NCBI RefSeq assembly: GCF_016802725.1
Contig: NC_052671.1
Span: 25,545,728-25,609,727 of the forward strand
DNA from: Solenopsis invicta
Taxonomy: Eukaryota > Arthropoda > Insecta > Hymenoptera > Formicidae
Direction: 5' to 3'
DNA length: 64,000 nucleotides
The position numbers and the translations under genes were made by a program. This document shows positions 1-11,373 of this stretch, in pieces. Positions within the stretch are counted from its first letter, which is position 1, and each line of letters opens with the position of its first letter. The notes below the pieces were generated by a model. The model worked only from the letters and a program-made list of their open reading frames with translations. It did no database searches and had not been told where the DNA came from.

Positions 1-282
1 TCTTCTTATTACTACATACGTTGAAGGCCACTGTGACGGGTTTAAAGGAAGGAAAAATGAAGGGAAAGGAGAATCCTCAGACAACAATTATAGAATCGTA
101 GGAAACATTCAATACGATTTTACGCGTGGGATTTATCGATCCATCATTATTGAATTTGTTGAGAGGGAAATGGGAGCATTAATTGAAATTGTAGAAGGCA
201 CTGGAGTAAATTATTGATTAATGTTATTAGTTAACAGAAGGAACAGAAATATCTGCCAAACAAGATTTACTGATGGGTAAAC

Positions 283-513
<231 letters not shown>

Positions 514-724
514 ACATACATATAATATATTATTACGGATTAGAGACTCCACTTTTTGAATGTTTATAAAATAGTTGTCTATCGAACATCTTATAAACAA
601 TTCTATTTTTAAATTTCTATCTCGTAAACACTTCAATAAATATTTAATAAACATACTATTTTTGCCATGGACATGATAATTAATTATCAATATTTATAAC
701 AATTGCAATTATTGTATAACTCAC

Positions 725-881
725 GATTTCCTTTAATAACGATGTCTGCGTTGCCAAGAATGGGCACCGTTTTTGGCCCATCGAGAGTGAAAATAAATTT
801 GATGATTCTGAAGTAATTTTTTTGATATAATGCGTGTAATATAGCCAAAATGACGGCTAAAAGGACAAGATAGGTCCACAT
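725..881 (-). CDS. Cytochrome P450 (CYP4-like), first exon
   Basis: This is the first coding exon of a microsomal cytochrome P450, a haem mono-oxygenase. The 52-residue product starts with a hydrophobic signal anchor (MWTYLVLLAVILAILHALY). It then has the insect CYP4-type block GPKTVPILGNA, where the proline-rich hinge meets the catalytic domain. The exon ends at a strong donor: GTGAGT on the minus strand, positions 724-719, after a first-base split codon. Frame beyond the donor runs to a stop at 687, as expected for intron. The gene should continue leftward, but I found no second exon in positions 1-210, so the rest probably lies outside the window. Family is fairly safe; subfamily and function cannot be told from one exon. 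Confidence 0.75.
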
Positions 882-1620
882 TTCTCCTGATGTGTGTAAT
901 GCAATTCAACTAATAAGAAATAAATAAGAAATATAATTTCCATGTCAGTTTCATATAAGTAATAAATTATAGCGAAAGTAACAAAAAAAATTTTTGCCTA
1001 ATAATAAATGCTATCAATCACTCGATTTATTTCTGCAATGTATAATTTTTGAAATGATGACATTGAAATAAAATTTAATCTTTTACTACTTTTGTTAGAC
1101 TAAATACTCTAAAAGTATATACAAATGAAAAAATTGGAATAATTTGTAATATCTGCTCCAACTTTACGCGGATTCTGTACTTCTACTGTCTGCAATATTT
1201 TAATTCACTATTTTTAACACGTAAAAATATTTTTTTGATTTAATACTGTTTTCATATTGTACTAATTGCTGTTTATGATACCAGAAAAAAGTCAATTTTC
1301 AATTATTTTATCAGGGTACATAAATGTGTCATGAATAGAAGGCTACGAATATAAAATAACACAATATAGCAAAAAAGAAATTAAGACAAATAGATTCGGT
1401 TTTCTCGCACATATCGAACTTTTATACACTCTGTATGAAAAGACTATTTTCATTAAAGAATTTAAATGTAAGTGTGTGGTCAATTAAAGTGTATTCGTAG
1501 AAAACGATATGCCGGATATGTTTTATTTAATTGAATATAGAATAAGATTGCCAAAATTACACCCTTGAAAACAATGATTTACGCATGTAATGAAAAAGTA
1601 AACGTATTATACATCGTACT
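882..1620. other. AT-rich spacer, no gene seen
   Basis: Upstream flank of the P450 exon. It should contain that gene's promoter, but I see no clear core element. No open frame of note and no recognisable repeat. Confidence 0.5.
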
Positions 1621-1621
1621 A

Positions 1622-1929
1622 TCTGGATATGTTTCAATCTCGACAGGCATGTGAGTAATACAAAAATTATGTTTAAAAAATTTAAAACTATATATCCACA
1701 TATATCGTTAACGCAGAATTAATGAATTTCGGAATTTTTATCGACGTGACGGCATTTATTGGGTCTAGTTCTGATTTCTGTCATTACATAGGAGAAACTA
1801 GATCCCATATTTATGTCAATAAAATTCCGAAATTAATTGATTCTGCGTTAACGATGTGTGTGGATATATTTTTAAACATAATATTCGTATTACTCACGTA
1901 TCAAAATTAAAACTCATATCCAGATAAAG
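1622..1929. repeat. Fold-back element, about 310 bp
   Basis: Two arms are near inverted copies. The 1690-1740 block (tatatccacatatatcgtta, continuing to the AATTTCGGAA stretch) pairs with 1822-1868. The outer blocks around atctggatatg (1621) and catatccaga (1917) pair as well. The loop is about 80 bp. No coding capacity. It looks like a small hairpin MITE; no target duplication was established. Confidence 0.6.
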
Positions 1930-2013
1930 CACTGTTCACATGTTCACATTCTAGTTACATTTGTGAATTCTTGTTTCAAACATACAAAATACAGTTTAGT
2001 ATTGCGAGTAATA

Positions 2014-2948
2014 CGAGGTGTGATCAAAAGGTAAGGTGACTTTTTGAATTTCGCGCGCTCTGTACACTGTAATTTCAAAATTTTTTTTTTTGTGTTGGTA
2101 CACTCGTCACGATCATATGTTCACAGATTTGACTATATAGCATGTGTTGTTTTTATGTGAGAGGCATAAAGGTTAGACTCGTGTTTGCGTGCTCGGCGAT
2201 TTTTTGCTGTTGAAAATAATGGAGCAGATAGTTTGTATTAATTTTTGTGTAAAAAATGGTATTAAGTGTTCAAAAACTCTTGAAATGTTGACAGTGGCGT
2301 ACGGTGAGTCAACTTCGAGCAAAAAAATGTTTATAAATGGTATAAGTTATTCCAAGAGGTCTGAGAAAATGTTAACGATGAACCTCGCTCTGGACGCCCC
2401 AGCACGTCAAAAACCGACGAAAATGTTCAGAAAGTGAAAGAAATTGTATTGAAAAATCGTCGAATCACGATTAGAGAAATAGCTGATGATCTTAACATAT
2501 CGTTTGGCTCATGCCAATCAATTTTAACGGATGTTTTGGGTATGACACGTGTGTCAGCGGAATTCGTTCCAAAACTGCTTAATTTTGATCAGAAGCAGCG
2601 TCGCATGAACATCGCCCAAGACATGTTGAACGACGTCAATGATGATCCTGATCTGCTCAAAAGGGTTATAACTGGTGACGAAACATTTTCCTCTTCCCAA
2701 AATTGAAAAGGCCTATGAAAGGACGAAGATTTGCTACGATTGAGGAGATTAAGGCTGCATCACTGGAGGAGCTCAAGGCAATACCCAAAAGTGCATTTCA
2801 GAAATGTTTTGACGACTGGAAAAAGCGCTGGCACAAATGCATTGTATTAGAGGGGAATTATTTTGAAGGGGATAACATAATTTTGGATGAATAAATGAAT
2901 ATTTTTTTATAAAAATGAAAAGTCACCTTACTTTTTGATCACACCTCG
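2014..2948 (+). mobile_element. Degenerate mariner (copy A)
   Basis: A 935-bp Tc1/mariner element flanked by TA target duplications (2012-2013 and 2949-2950). The terminal inverted repeats are about 31 bp with one mismatch and start CGAGGTGTGATCAAAA. The interior is a mutated transposase gene lacking the catalytic core. It is related to, but clearly different from, the mariners at 11.8 and 26.5 kb: their ends read CGAGGTGTGTTCAAAAAG. Confidence 0.9.
2219..2894 (+). pseudogene. Mariner transposase remnant
   Basis: Three frame fragments in order: the N-terminal helix-turn-helix start (MEQIVCINFCVKNGIK), a central part ending at the first catalytic aspartate block (VITGDE), and the C-terminal tail (KRPMKGRRFATIEEI to the stop). 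The segment that should hold the second and third catalytic aspartates is deleted near 2690, and there is a frameshift near 2430. No transposase can be made. Compared with the intact relative at 11975-13036, roughly 130 codons are missing. Confidence 0.9.
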
Positions 2949-2950
2949 TA

Positions 2951-3209
2951 TGTAACGCTGGTGCTTTTCGGGCGGTGTCGGGAGAACTAGGACACGGTTA
3001 CGGATGAGCTCGTCGGATTACCGGGTTTGGTGAAATAATCGCACTCGGAGTTAAATAGAACAAAGTACTAGATACTTATTTAAGAAAGAGTTTAATAGTT
3101 ACATGAAAAGATGTTTTGGTAGTGACAAAAGCATCGTAACAAAGAAACGGAAATGAGATTGGCTCTCGGTACTAAACTATAAAACGCCTCCAAACAGCTG
3201 AAACACTAG
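2951..3209. other. Spacer between mariner A and the BEL/Pao LTR
   Basis: Mixed-composition sequence with no gene. The part after the mariner end is somewhat GC-rich and could be a remnant of another retroelement, but I cannot name it. Confidence 0.3.
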
Positions 3210-4002
3210 TGTAACGACGCGAAATTCATATCGCGCACACACATGCGGATGCAATACGTGCATCATAATAAATAGGCAACGGTCGGACGGCGCGACATAA
3301 TAAAGCATCAAAAAAGAGATACAAAAACAACGAAAAAGCAAAGCTTGGACGGTCTCGAGCATTTCCGGGTTGCACGCGGTTATTACCCAACGATAAACAT
3401 CATTCGGACGCTGCGGCGCCGATATTACAATTGCAAAATGGTTGTAAACAACTGCCCTAAGACAATATCGGCGTCGCTAGTCCTGGGACCGTCGGCAATC
3501 GTTTGTCAGCCGATTGTCTTTATTCGCTGCGCTTGGAAACCGAAAATCCGAATCGCCCAATCGGGGCAAAGATTTCGGAAATCAGAACCAAGCAGGGTGA
3601 GAACGTGGCAATTCTTAAATTAATAAATAAGGGTCCGGAAGGCTCTCCGGCATCTTTTTCCGACTTCATCGCGGTAACGACGTTCAAGTATTCGCTCTTC
3701 CTGCCGCGCCTCCGCGAGCCGCAACACAAGCATACGCAAATTTGCCTATTCGATATCCGCGAAGTCGTATCTCTGATACAAACTCAGGGCAAAATATGCT
3801 CCTGAACCGATAACTAAAGGGCAATTGTTGCACGGCGTCGTCGCCTCTCATTCGGCGAGAATACTCGGCCCACACGACCGTTGTAACGCAATAGTGTAAC
3901 GCGATAGCGTAATGCAAAAAATATATACTGTAAGTGACAATTATTAAAGTGAATAAACAAACGAAAACGCAGTGATGAAGATTAAGTTTTTCCCACTAAA
4001 CA
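3210..4002 (+). repeat. BEL/Pao 5' LTR
   Basis: It begins TGTAACGACG and recurs at 25228, where the first about 355 bp are again present at high identity. That defines a pair of long terminal repeats. The 3' limit is inferred from the CA of CACTAAACA just before the putative primer-binding stretch (TGGTGCC at 4009). The LTR carries promoter and polyadenylation signals for the retroelement. Open frames inside it (3345-3917) are incidental. Confidence 0.75.
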
Positions 4003-4235
4003 TTTATTGGTGCCTCCTGTGAGGTCGGGACTTCGCACGAGGAAGAGCCGGTAGCGGCAGCCTGGCACGCTTCGACTAGAAAAGGATCGTCGGTGCTATA
4101 CCCAAGGACCGGCCGGTGGCGATAGCCTGACACGCTTCGACAAGAAAGGGATCAGTGACACGACAGATGACGATCACACGCAGAGCCGAGTCAAAGTAAG
4201 TCGTTCGGTTTCAAATCTATTCCCATACCATAACG

Positions 4236-5467
4236 ATGACAGACCGAGTTAAACTCCTCGTCCATAAAAGAACGTACTTGAAATCTTAGATCACTAATTT
4301 GAGTAATCTCGTCGACAGAGGCAAGATTGGCGGCACCGCGTTAAGATTGCGGAGCGCGCGTTTAACCGAATTGTACCATGCATACGAGGGATATAATGAA
4401 GAACTCGCGATGTTAGATTCAAGCGACGCGCATGTAGAAGAATTCGAAAATCTTCAAGAACGCTTCTATGCTCTCGCGAGTAAAATCGAGGACATTTTAA
4501 GTGCTGCGAGCACTTCAAGCGCGGGCTCCAGCGTGTCGCATGACGAGGCACGGTCGAATGACGATGTAAACATGATAAAAAAGAGACACATCAAATTGCC
4601 TGAAGCCTCTCTGCCGACGTTTGACAGTCGATTCGAAGGCTGCCTATCCTTTAAAAATGCGTTTCAAAACATGATCGGTTCGCAAGCGGATTTGTCGGAC
4701 GTCGATAAATTACATTGCCTGAAATCGGCGTTGACCGGTGACGCCGCGAATAAAATAAATATCTTCGCGGTGGATAAGATTAATTATTCCAAGGTGTGGA
4801 ATTTGCTTGAGCGTTCCTACGAGATAAAACGCATTTTGGTAGATCGTCATATTTCCTCAATCTTAAACTTGCCCGCATTAGACAAAGAAACTACGAGCGG
4901 ATTATCAAAGCTCGCGGACGACGCGCAGCAACACGTCGCGGCATTAAGCGCGCTAGAAATCTCCATCACGCCCGAAGTAGTTGTCCACGTCTTAAGAAGT
5001 AAATTACCGAAAACGACATTAGAAAAGTGGGAAGCGACTCTCGAAATGGGCAAATGCCCAGGGCTCGAACAGATGTACGATTTCTTATACAAAACTGCGG
5101 TGTGCGTGTCGATGCGTGAAAGGGCAAAAGAAACGGAGAAGAGCAAGGGCGAGCTTCCCGCAAAAAGGAAACGGAAAACAAGGCTTTTGTGTCAAATATC
5201 GGACACAAAGAAAAAAGCTGCATTGTGTGCAAAGCAAAGCGACATCCGCTATTCTTATGCAAAAAGTTTAAGCAATTACCGACACCTAAGCGCATTGAGA
5301 CCATAAAAAATGCAAAGCTTTGTTATAATTGCATGCGTTCTCATCGTGATCGTCCTTGCAAATTCTCAGGCTGCTCTATCTGCCAAAAACGTCACAACAC
5401 GCTTCTTCATCTCGAGGGATACGCGAGCAAATCCGAATCTAAGACCGATACCGACCAGTCCGCGTGA
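4236..5467 (+). pseudogene. gag: BEL/Pao gag, broken
   Basis: Structural capsid/nucleocapsid polyprotein. The expected start ATG is at 4236, in frame with the long open frame that follows. Codon 18 is TAG (4287-4289), consistent with a C-to-T change in a CAG. After it come about 335 open codons with the retroelement gag domain usual in BEL/Pao (LPTFDSRF then SFKNAFQNMIG). A frameshift near 5190 separates the cysteine-rich nucleocapsid part (CIVCKAKRHPLFLC, then CYNCMRSHRDRPC), which ends at 5467. Order, motifs and size fit a full gag; the stop and the frameshift make it non-functional. Confidence 0.85.
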
Positions 5468-5491
5468 CTAGCCGATCCTATCGCAAAAAAG

Positions 5492-6155
5492 GTGATAAGC
5501 CTTGCGTCGATATTGCACGCGATGGCACCGCAATTAATGACGAGCGCGATGGTGTACATCCACGGCGGTGAACGTGAGCCTATTAAATGCCGTGCCTTAC
5601 TGGATACGTGCGCGACGGTTAACTTCATAACAGAGCGCGTTGTGCGACGTTTGAACCTACCCGTGAAAGTACATTCGTCGCCGATTGACGCGATTAATGC
5701 AATGAATACCGTTTCGAAGGATGTAGTGCGCATCGCGATACAATCAACGCATGATAGTTTTTACAGAGAGCTCACGTGTCTAACTATTCCGGCCATCGCG
5801 GATTTAATACCATCCGATACTTTCTCTCGAAATTCAATTGACATACCCGCAAACATCAGACTGGCAGACTCTGATTTTCATATATCGCGCCTCGTCGAGT
5901 TATTAATTGAGTCCGGAGTCACATTATCGCTATTTTCCATAGGGCAAATTAATCTGTCGCGAGCAGGACGTGACTTGTATGTGCAGAAAACACGACTAGA
6001 TTGGGTGCTGGAGGAACGACCGTGCATATACAATCAAGATTAGAAATATGCGGTATGACAAAATTGGAAAATCAGTTAGATAAATTTTGGGCGATCAAGG
6101 AAGTCGCGACAGATAGGTCGAGCATGAGAACGGAAGTCGGATGCGAGGCGCAAGT
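5492..6155 (+). pseudogene. pol: BEL/Pao aspartic protease and start of pol, truncated
   Basis: Retropepsin-like protease of the BEL/Pao polyprotein. The active-site block reads LLDTCATVNFITE; the glycine usually found after D-[TS] is a cysteine here. The typical linker GRDLYVQKTRLDWVL follows. Just after it a frameshift near 6005 moves the frame, which continues as KLENQLDKFWAIKEV, the conserved FW-E block preceding the RT. BEL-like sequence stops near 6155. The continuation is found about 13 kb downstream at 19128 with a piece missing. Confidence 0.8.
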
Positions 6156-6189
6156 AGTAAGGCTAGGCCGGTTCAAAGCCATGGAGCAA

Positions 6190-6781
6190 TGAGGGAGGAT
6201 GAGGGGCGATGGGGGGAATGTAGACGCGGTGGGTACCTGCGGTACGTACCGCGGAGTGGGTGATGATCCGCGAGGTCTGACATGGGAGGTGGGTGGTGAC
6301 CCGTGAGACCTAACTTGGGAGGTGGGGGTCAGCCCGCTGAACTGACCCGCGCGTGGGAGTCAGCCCGCGGTCCTACCCGGGAGTGGGGAGTGATACAGGG
6401 AGTGGGTGGTGATCCTCAAGATGCAGTGGGTGGTGTCACTCACTGATCTAAAGGTGGGATTGATTGACAGGTGGGGGTTACCCGAGCAGTATGTAACCGC
6501 CGAGCATGATGTTGGGGAGAGAGAGGAATCCCATGGCTTTGAACCGGCGTGTATTTTTAAAATACCGCGGCGCGTATTTTCCGCGGCGGTTTTTCCGCGG
6601 CGTATTTCGCGGCGTATTTCGCGGCGGTTCTCCGCGGCGCTGCCGCCCGCGTGCAATTTTCGCGGGGCCCGCCGCCGCCGCCCGCCGCTTCCGCCCGCCG
6701 CCGCCATCGCCCGCGCCCGCCGCCCGCGACTGCTGCCGCCCGCGCCAGCGCGCGAAATCAGCGGACAGAGAAAAATAAAAA
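6190..6781. repeat. G-rich degenerate repeats followed by a (CCG/CGC)-rich island
   Basis: Positions 6190-6480 hold imperfect units of about 30 bp based on GGGAGGTGGGTGGTGACCCG. Positions 6540-6760 are extremely GC-rich, with CCGCGGCG and GCCGCCGCC runs. This is sharply different from the AT-rich neighbourhood. It occurs only beside the left arm of the PolB palindrome, not beside the right arm. Overlapping open frames (Arg/Pro/Ala-rich) are compositional. I see no gene. Confidence 0.7.
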
Positions 6782-6827
6782 ACGTTCGAGAGATATAGAA
6801 TATTCTTTATTAGAATTATATTTGCTG

Positions 6828-7142
6828 ATGCAGCTCTCAGGCATGGCCTTGCCGTGTATTTTGACAGCGACTAATCGCAAAGGTATCGAATTACATCGAA
6901 GACGAATCGTACGATGTATCATTAGCCTTGAACACGTATGGACAGGTTCGCACGCGCCGCTGCAAATATGCGCGCAAGTCTCCCTCTGCTCGATCGAGAT
7001 TTCTAATGTAGAATATCACACACTGATGCAAATGTATACGAATGATCTAGAATATTCTACGGGATCTTTGAGTGGTGGGGATACACCTTTCATGCCCCCG
7101 CTAGATGATGCAATTTTTTGTCAGACAAAAGACAACGTATAA
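6828..7142 (+). CDS. Small conserved ORF upstream of PolB (left arm)
   Basis: A 104-residue protein of unknown function. It starts MQLSGMALPCIL and contains the basic stretch ELHRRRIVRC. Its tail is acidic and Gly/Pro-rich. The counterpart in the right arm (17839-18162) is also open and keeps most residues, which suggests that the frame has been under selection or that duplication is recent. It lies about 230 bp before the polymerase ATG in the same direction. No signal peptide, membrane span or known motif seen. It could be an upstream exon rather than a separate gene. Confidence 0.45.
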   Translation: MQLSGMALPCILTATNRKGIELHRRRIVRCIISLEHVWTGSHAPLQICAQVSLCSIEISNVEYHTLMQMYTNDLEYSTGSLSGGDTPFMPPLDDAIFCQTKDNV

Positions 7143-7372
7143 TAGATATGTATCTAGCGCTCGGACATCAGTAGATGTCTTTGAAGCGTATCGAATCTAT
7201 CGTCAGCGGTCAAAGAAATTTCGCTGGATCCAGTTGATCAGTGGCCGGAAATAATAACTTGCTTTTTGGAAGTTTACATCAAGAACAATATGGCGTTCTG
7301 CACATACTGTAATTCATGTAAATAAAAAATTTGCGAGTGCTCCGAGACAACGTACTAATAACTGTGAACAAA

Positions 7373-10300
7373 ATGGAGAACATTGAACGCGAACTGCTCG
7401 AGCGATGCTCGCAGATCGCTACTCAAGAGGAGTATCGTGCATGGGTGGAACGATGCGAAGAGTGCCTCGCACATCTCGAAGAATGTTGTAGCAGTGCCAA
7501 ACGTCCTCGACTCACCGTTGGCTCCAGACAATCCATAGTGGCGAGAATCGCGCGACTCGCGGGTGCAAAAGCGCAATTAGAAAGACGTTTTGTGCACGTT
7601 GGAGGTGGTGCGCACGCTAGCACCAGTGGTAAAAAATCGCTCATCTGGCGTGAGATTGAGGCCGCCTTTGAATCACGTATTCTTACGGGTGCTGTCATAA
7701 ACGCCGATTATATTGAACCGCGGCATTTCCTGGAAGACGCTAGTGATTTGGTGATCGAGCAAGTGCGAGACGCTATCGCGAAACATGGAAATGTGAAGGT
7801 GAATACCGTATTCAACGGTAAATTTGTAAACATTCGTGATGACCGCGATAATAAAAGTCTCGCGACGAAGAATTATGAACTATACAGAGCATCAAATTTG
7901 CGCGAATGGTACGAGCAGCGTGAAATCGAAGTGATATTAGCGATGCTCGACGAGTTTCAAGAACGCGATAGCGGCTGGGCTTTACACCAAATCCAAAACT
8001 TAATGGTGAATATAAACAAGCTTAATCCCATGCACGCGGGATGTTACTTCGAATTGCCGCTGTCGATAAGTGACAGGCGTGCAATAATTAATGTGCAATC
8101 ACAAGACAATGCTTGTTTCGCGTGGTCGGTGGTGGCTGCCCTGTACCCCGCTGAAAGAAATGCAAACCGAGTGTCATCTTACCCGCATTATTCGACTGTT
8201 TTGAAGTTTAACGATATACAATTTCCAATGAAAGTGACAGACATTGGAAAATTTGAACGATTAAACGACGTGTCGGTGAATGTGTACACTACCGAATTGG
8301 ACAGAAAAGAAAAGATAGAATACGTTGTACCGGTACGCCTAACCGAAGATAAGAAGGAGAAACACATCAATCTCTTCTACGTGGAAGATAAACACGATGT
8401 CAGCCACGGCCACTTTGCGTGGATTAAGAACCTGTCGCGCCTTGTCAGCTCACAGATAAACAAAAAGGAACACAAGAAATTCATTTGCGATCGGTAAGTG
8501 TAATAATATAAAAAATTTCACCACTTAAAATTATTGTTTTGTACAAATATATTTGTTTATTACAGTTGCCTGCATTACTTCCACTCTAAAAAAAAATTGC
8601 AATCGCACGAAACGGAGTGCAAGAAAGTAAATGACTGCGCCATCATACTACCGAGAGAGGACCAGAAATGGCTAGAATTCGACTCATACAACAACAAGGA
8701 GCGCGTACCATTTGTAATTTACGCTGATTTGGAGTGCGTATTGAAGAAGATGAAGAAGAACGAAACAGAGAACACGTCGAGTTTCGCGTATCAATACCAC
8801 GAGGTATACAGCATAGCTTACTATGTTAAATGCTCGTACGATGACGCGTTATCGATGTATCGTTTTTGCCGCGATAAGGACTGCGTCGCGTGGTTCGCGA
8901 AAGAGTTAGAAAATCTTGCGCACGATATGAAAGCCCGAATATCCGCCAATGTTCCAATAGAACAATTAACTATACAGCAGAAAGAGGCATTTTTAAATGC
9001 GTTGAACTGTCATATATGTGAAAAACCGTTTATATCAGATACGGGCCTTACCCGTAACGAGTGGCTTGATAATCGGCGGGTGCGTGATCACTGTCATTTG
9101 ACCGGCAAGTATCGCGGTCCTGCCCATAATAAATGTAATTTAAATTATAAGAATACGTATGTTATTCCAGTCGTTTTTCACAATTTGAGCGGTTACGATG
9201 CGCATTTTATAATAAAAGAAATTTCTACCGCGTTCGAAGGCAAGATCAACATACTACCGATTAATAAAGAAAAATATATTTCGTTCACTAAACATGTCGC
9301 AGCTACCGGTGTAGGAACAAAATCGGGCGAAGTACGGAATTGTATGCGATTTCGATTCATCGACTCATATAAATTCCTAAGTGCGAGTCTCGAAAAATTG
9401 GCGTCGTTTCTAGGTATTGAACAATTAAACATTACTCGTTTCGAATTTTCCACGTTGTCAAACGAGGATTTCAAACTCCTCACGCGCAAAGGCGTTTTTC
9501 CGTACGAGTACGTTGATGATGCCGAAAAGCTTTTAAAAGCGCGTTTACCTCCGCGCGAATCGTTCTACAGTTCACTGAGCGGACAGACGGTATCAGAGCA
9601 TGATTACGCTCATGCCGAGAACGTATGGCAACGGTTCGCAATTGAAACGCTGGGCGAATACAGCGATTTATATTTGAAAACAGATGTCTTATTATTAGCC
9701 GACATATTCGAAAACTTTCGCGACAAAAGCATGCAGAGTTACGGTTTGGACCCTGCGCATTACTATACATTGCCAGGCTACACGTGGGATGCAATGTTGA
9801 AGAAAACAGGTATAAGATTCGAGTTGCTTACGGACATAGAAATGCTACTTTACGTGGAACGTGGGATTCGTGGCGGTTTAAGCCAGTGTTCGGGCAGATA
9901 TGCGAAGGCTAATAATAAGTACATGAAATCGTACGATCCGTCAAAACCGTCGACCTATTTGATGTATAATGATGTGAATAATCTGTATGGGTGGGCAATG
10001 TGTCAACCGTTGCCATACGGTGAATTTAAATGGGTCGAAAACGTTGACAATTTCGATGTAAACGCGATCGCATTTGACTCGGACACCGGATATATACTGG
10101 AAGTCGACCTTGCATATGAAAATCAGCTGCACGATCGACACAGTGACTTACCGTTTTGTCCTTCGAGCGATAAGCCTCCAGGGTCAAGGCAGAAGAAATT
10201 ACTAGCGACAGTGCATGATAAAAAGCGTTACGTCATCCACTACCGCAATCTTCAACAGTGCATGCGTCACGGGCTTCGAATCGTAAAGATACATCGCGTA

Positions 10301-11185
10301 CTTCAATTCGCTCAATCCACCTGGCTCCGCGATTATATAGAATTAAATACAGAGTTTCGAACGAACGCGAAAAATGATTTCGAGAAAAATTTATACAAAT
10401 TAATGAATAATGCAGTTTTCGGTAAAACCATGGAAAATGTACGTAATCACGTTAATATAAAATTAGTAACGCAATGGAAAGGTCGTTACGGGGTAGAGGC
10501 CATGATTGCTGCTTCGAATTTTCATAGTCGCAGCGTTTTCGCAGAAAATCTGGTTGCCATAGAAATGCGTAAACTATCGGTAAAATTTAACAAACCAATA
10601 TATGTCGGTATGTGTATTCTCGACATTTCGAAAATCTGCCTTTACGAATTTCACTACGATTATATGCTGCCATTGTACAAAGATAAATGTAAGATACTCT
10701 ATACAGACACAGACAGCCTCATCTATGTCATTGAGTGTGACAATGTATACATGGATATGAAACGTGATATCGCGAGATACGACACGAGTGATTATCCCGC
10801 GGACAACGTATATAATATGCTTCTCGCGAATAAAAAGGTTCCAGGGCTAATGAAAGACGAGAATTGCGGCAAGATTATGACCGAATTTGTAGGGCTAAGA
10901 GCAAAAATGTATGCGGTGAAAGTAGAAGGGAAAAAAGATACAAAAAAGGCGAAAGGTGTAAAGAATAGCGTTGTAGAACGAACTATAACGTTTGAAGATT
11001 ATACGCGTTGCTTGCACGACGGGATAGAAATGACTCGTCAGCAAGCGTGTATACGTTCGAAGCTCCACGATGTACACACAATCAAAGAGAGAAAGATTGC
11101 TCTCAGCCCGTTCGATGACAAGCGTTACATCTTGCCTGATTCTACTGAAACATTGCCTTGGGGACATTGGCGTATACCATCGTAA
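7373..11185 (+). CDS. Family-B DNA polymerase, two exons, intact (left arm)
   Basis: Exons 7373-8493 and 8566-11185 flank a 72-bp GTAAGT-TTACAG intron; together they give 1,246 codons with no break. An open frame extends upstream of 7373 but lacks an ATG, so the start is set at MENIERELL. The N-terminal 370 residues have a block DNACFAWSVVAALYP and end in a C2H2-type finger (CDRCLHYF) that is cut by the intron. Then follow the exonuclease motif YADLEC, a Cys/His insertion like an HNH endonuclease (RDHCHLTGKYRGPAHNKC), FHNLSGYD (Exo II) and YSDLYLKTD (Exo III). Polymerase motif A is DVNNLYGWAM (about 9971), B is KLMNNAVFGKTMEN (about 10395) and C is YTDTDSL (about 10700). This is the viral/organellar, protein-primed type of PolB, expected to copy a linear element. 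Splice sites and phases agree with the right-arm copy. Confidence 0.88.
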
Positions 11186-11373
11186 TACATATATTGTAAT
11201 TAGGTTAATACTTTTTATACTTTTAATATTTTATTTATATTTTTATAACATTTTGTAATACTATTTGACAGTTAATGCGATACTTATCCTTATTACTAAT
11301 TTAAGTCGATTTTGCATTACAATGTTTATTACAAATATATGCGTGTATTACAAAATATATATATGTATATAAA

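Noticed and set aside
1..210. Second exon of the P450 gene
   Set aside because: No P450 motif or acceptor could be recognised in the minus-strand translation.
3345..3917. Open frames within the 5' LTR
   Set aside because: They overlap in several frames in the LTR, have no domain, and the 3' LTR copy does not keep them.
6360..6798. Arg/Pro/Ala-rich frames in the GC-rich island
   Set aside because: Stop-poor only because of composition; overlapping frames on both strands and no conservation in the right flank.
7373..11185. Host replicative DNA polymerase or a baculovirus polymerase
   Set aside because: Motifs DVNNLYGWAM and YTDTDSL with the finger and HNH-like block fit the viral/organellar protein-primed type found in mobile elements; the gene lies inside a duplicated mobile unit.
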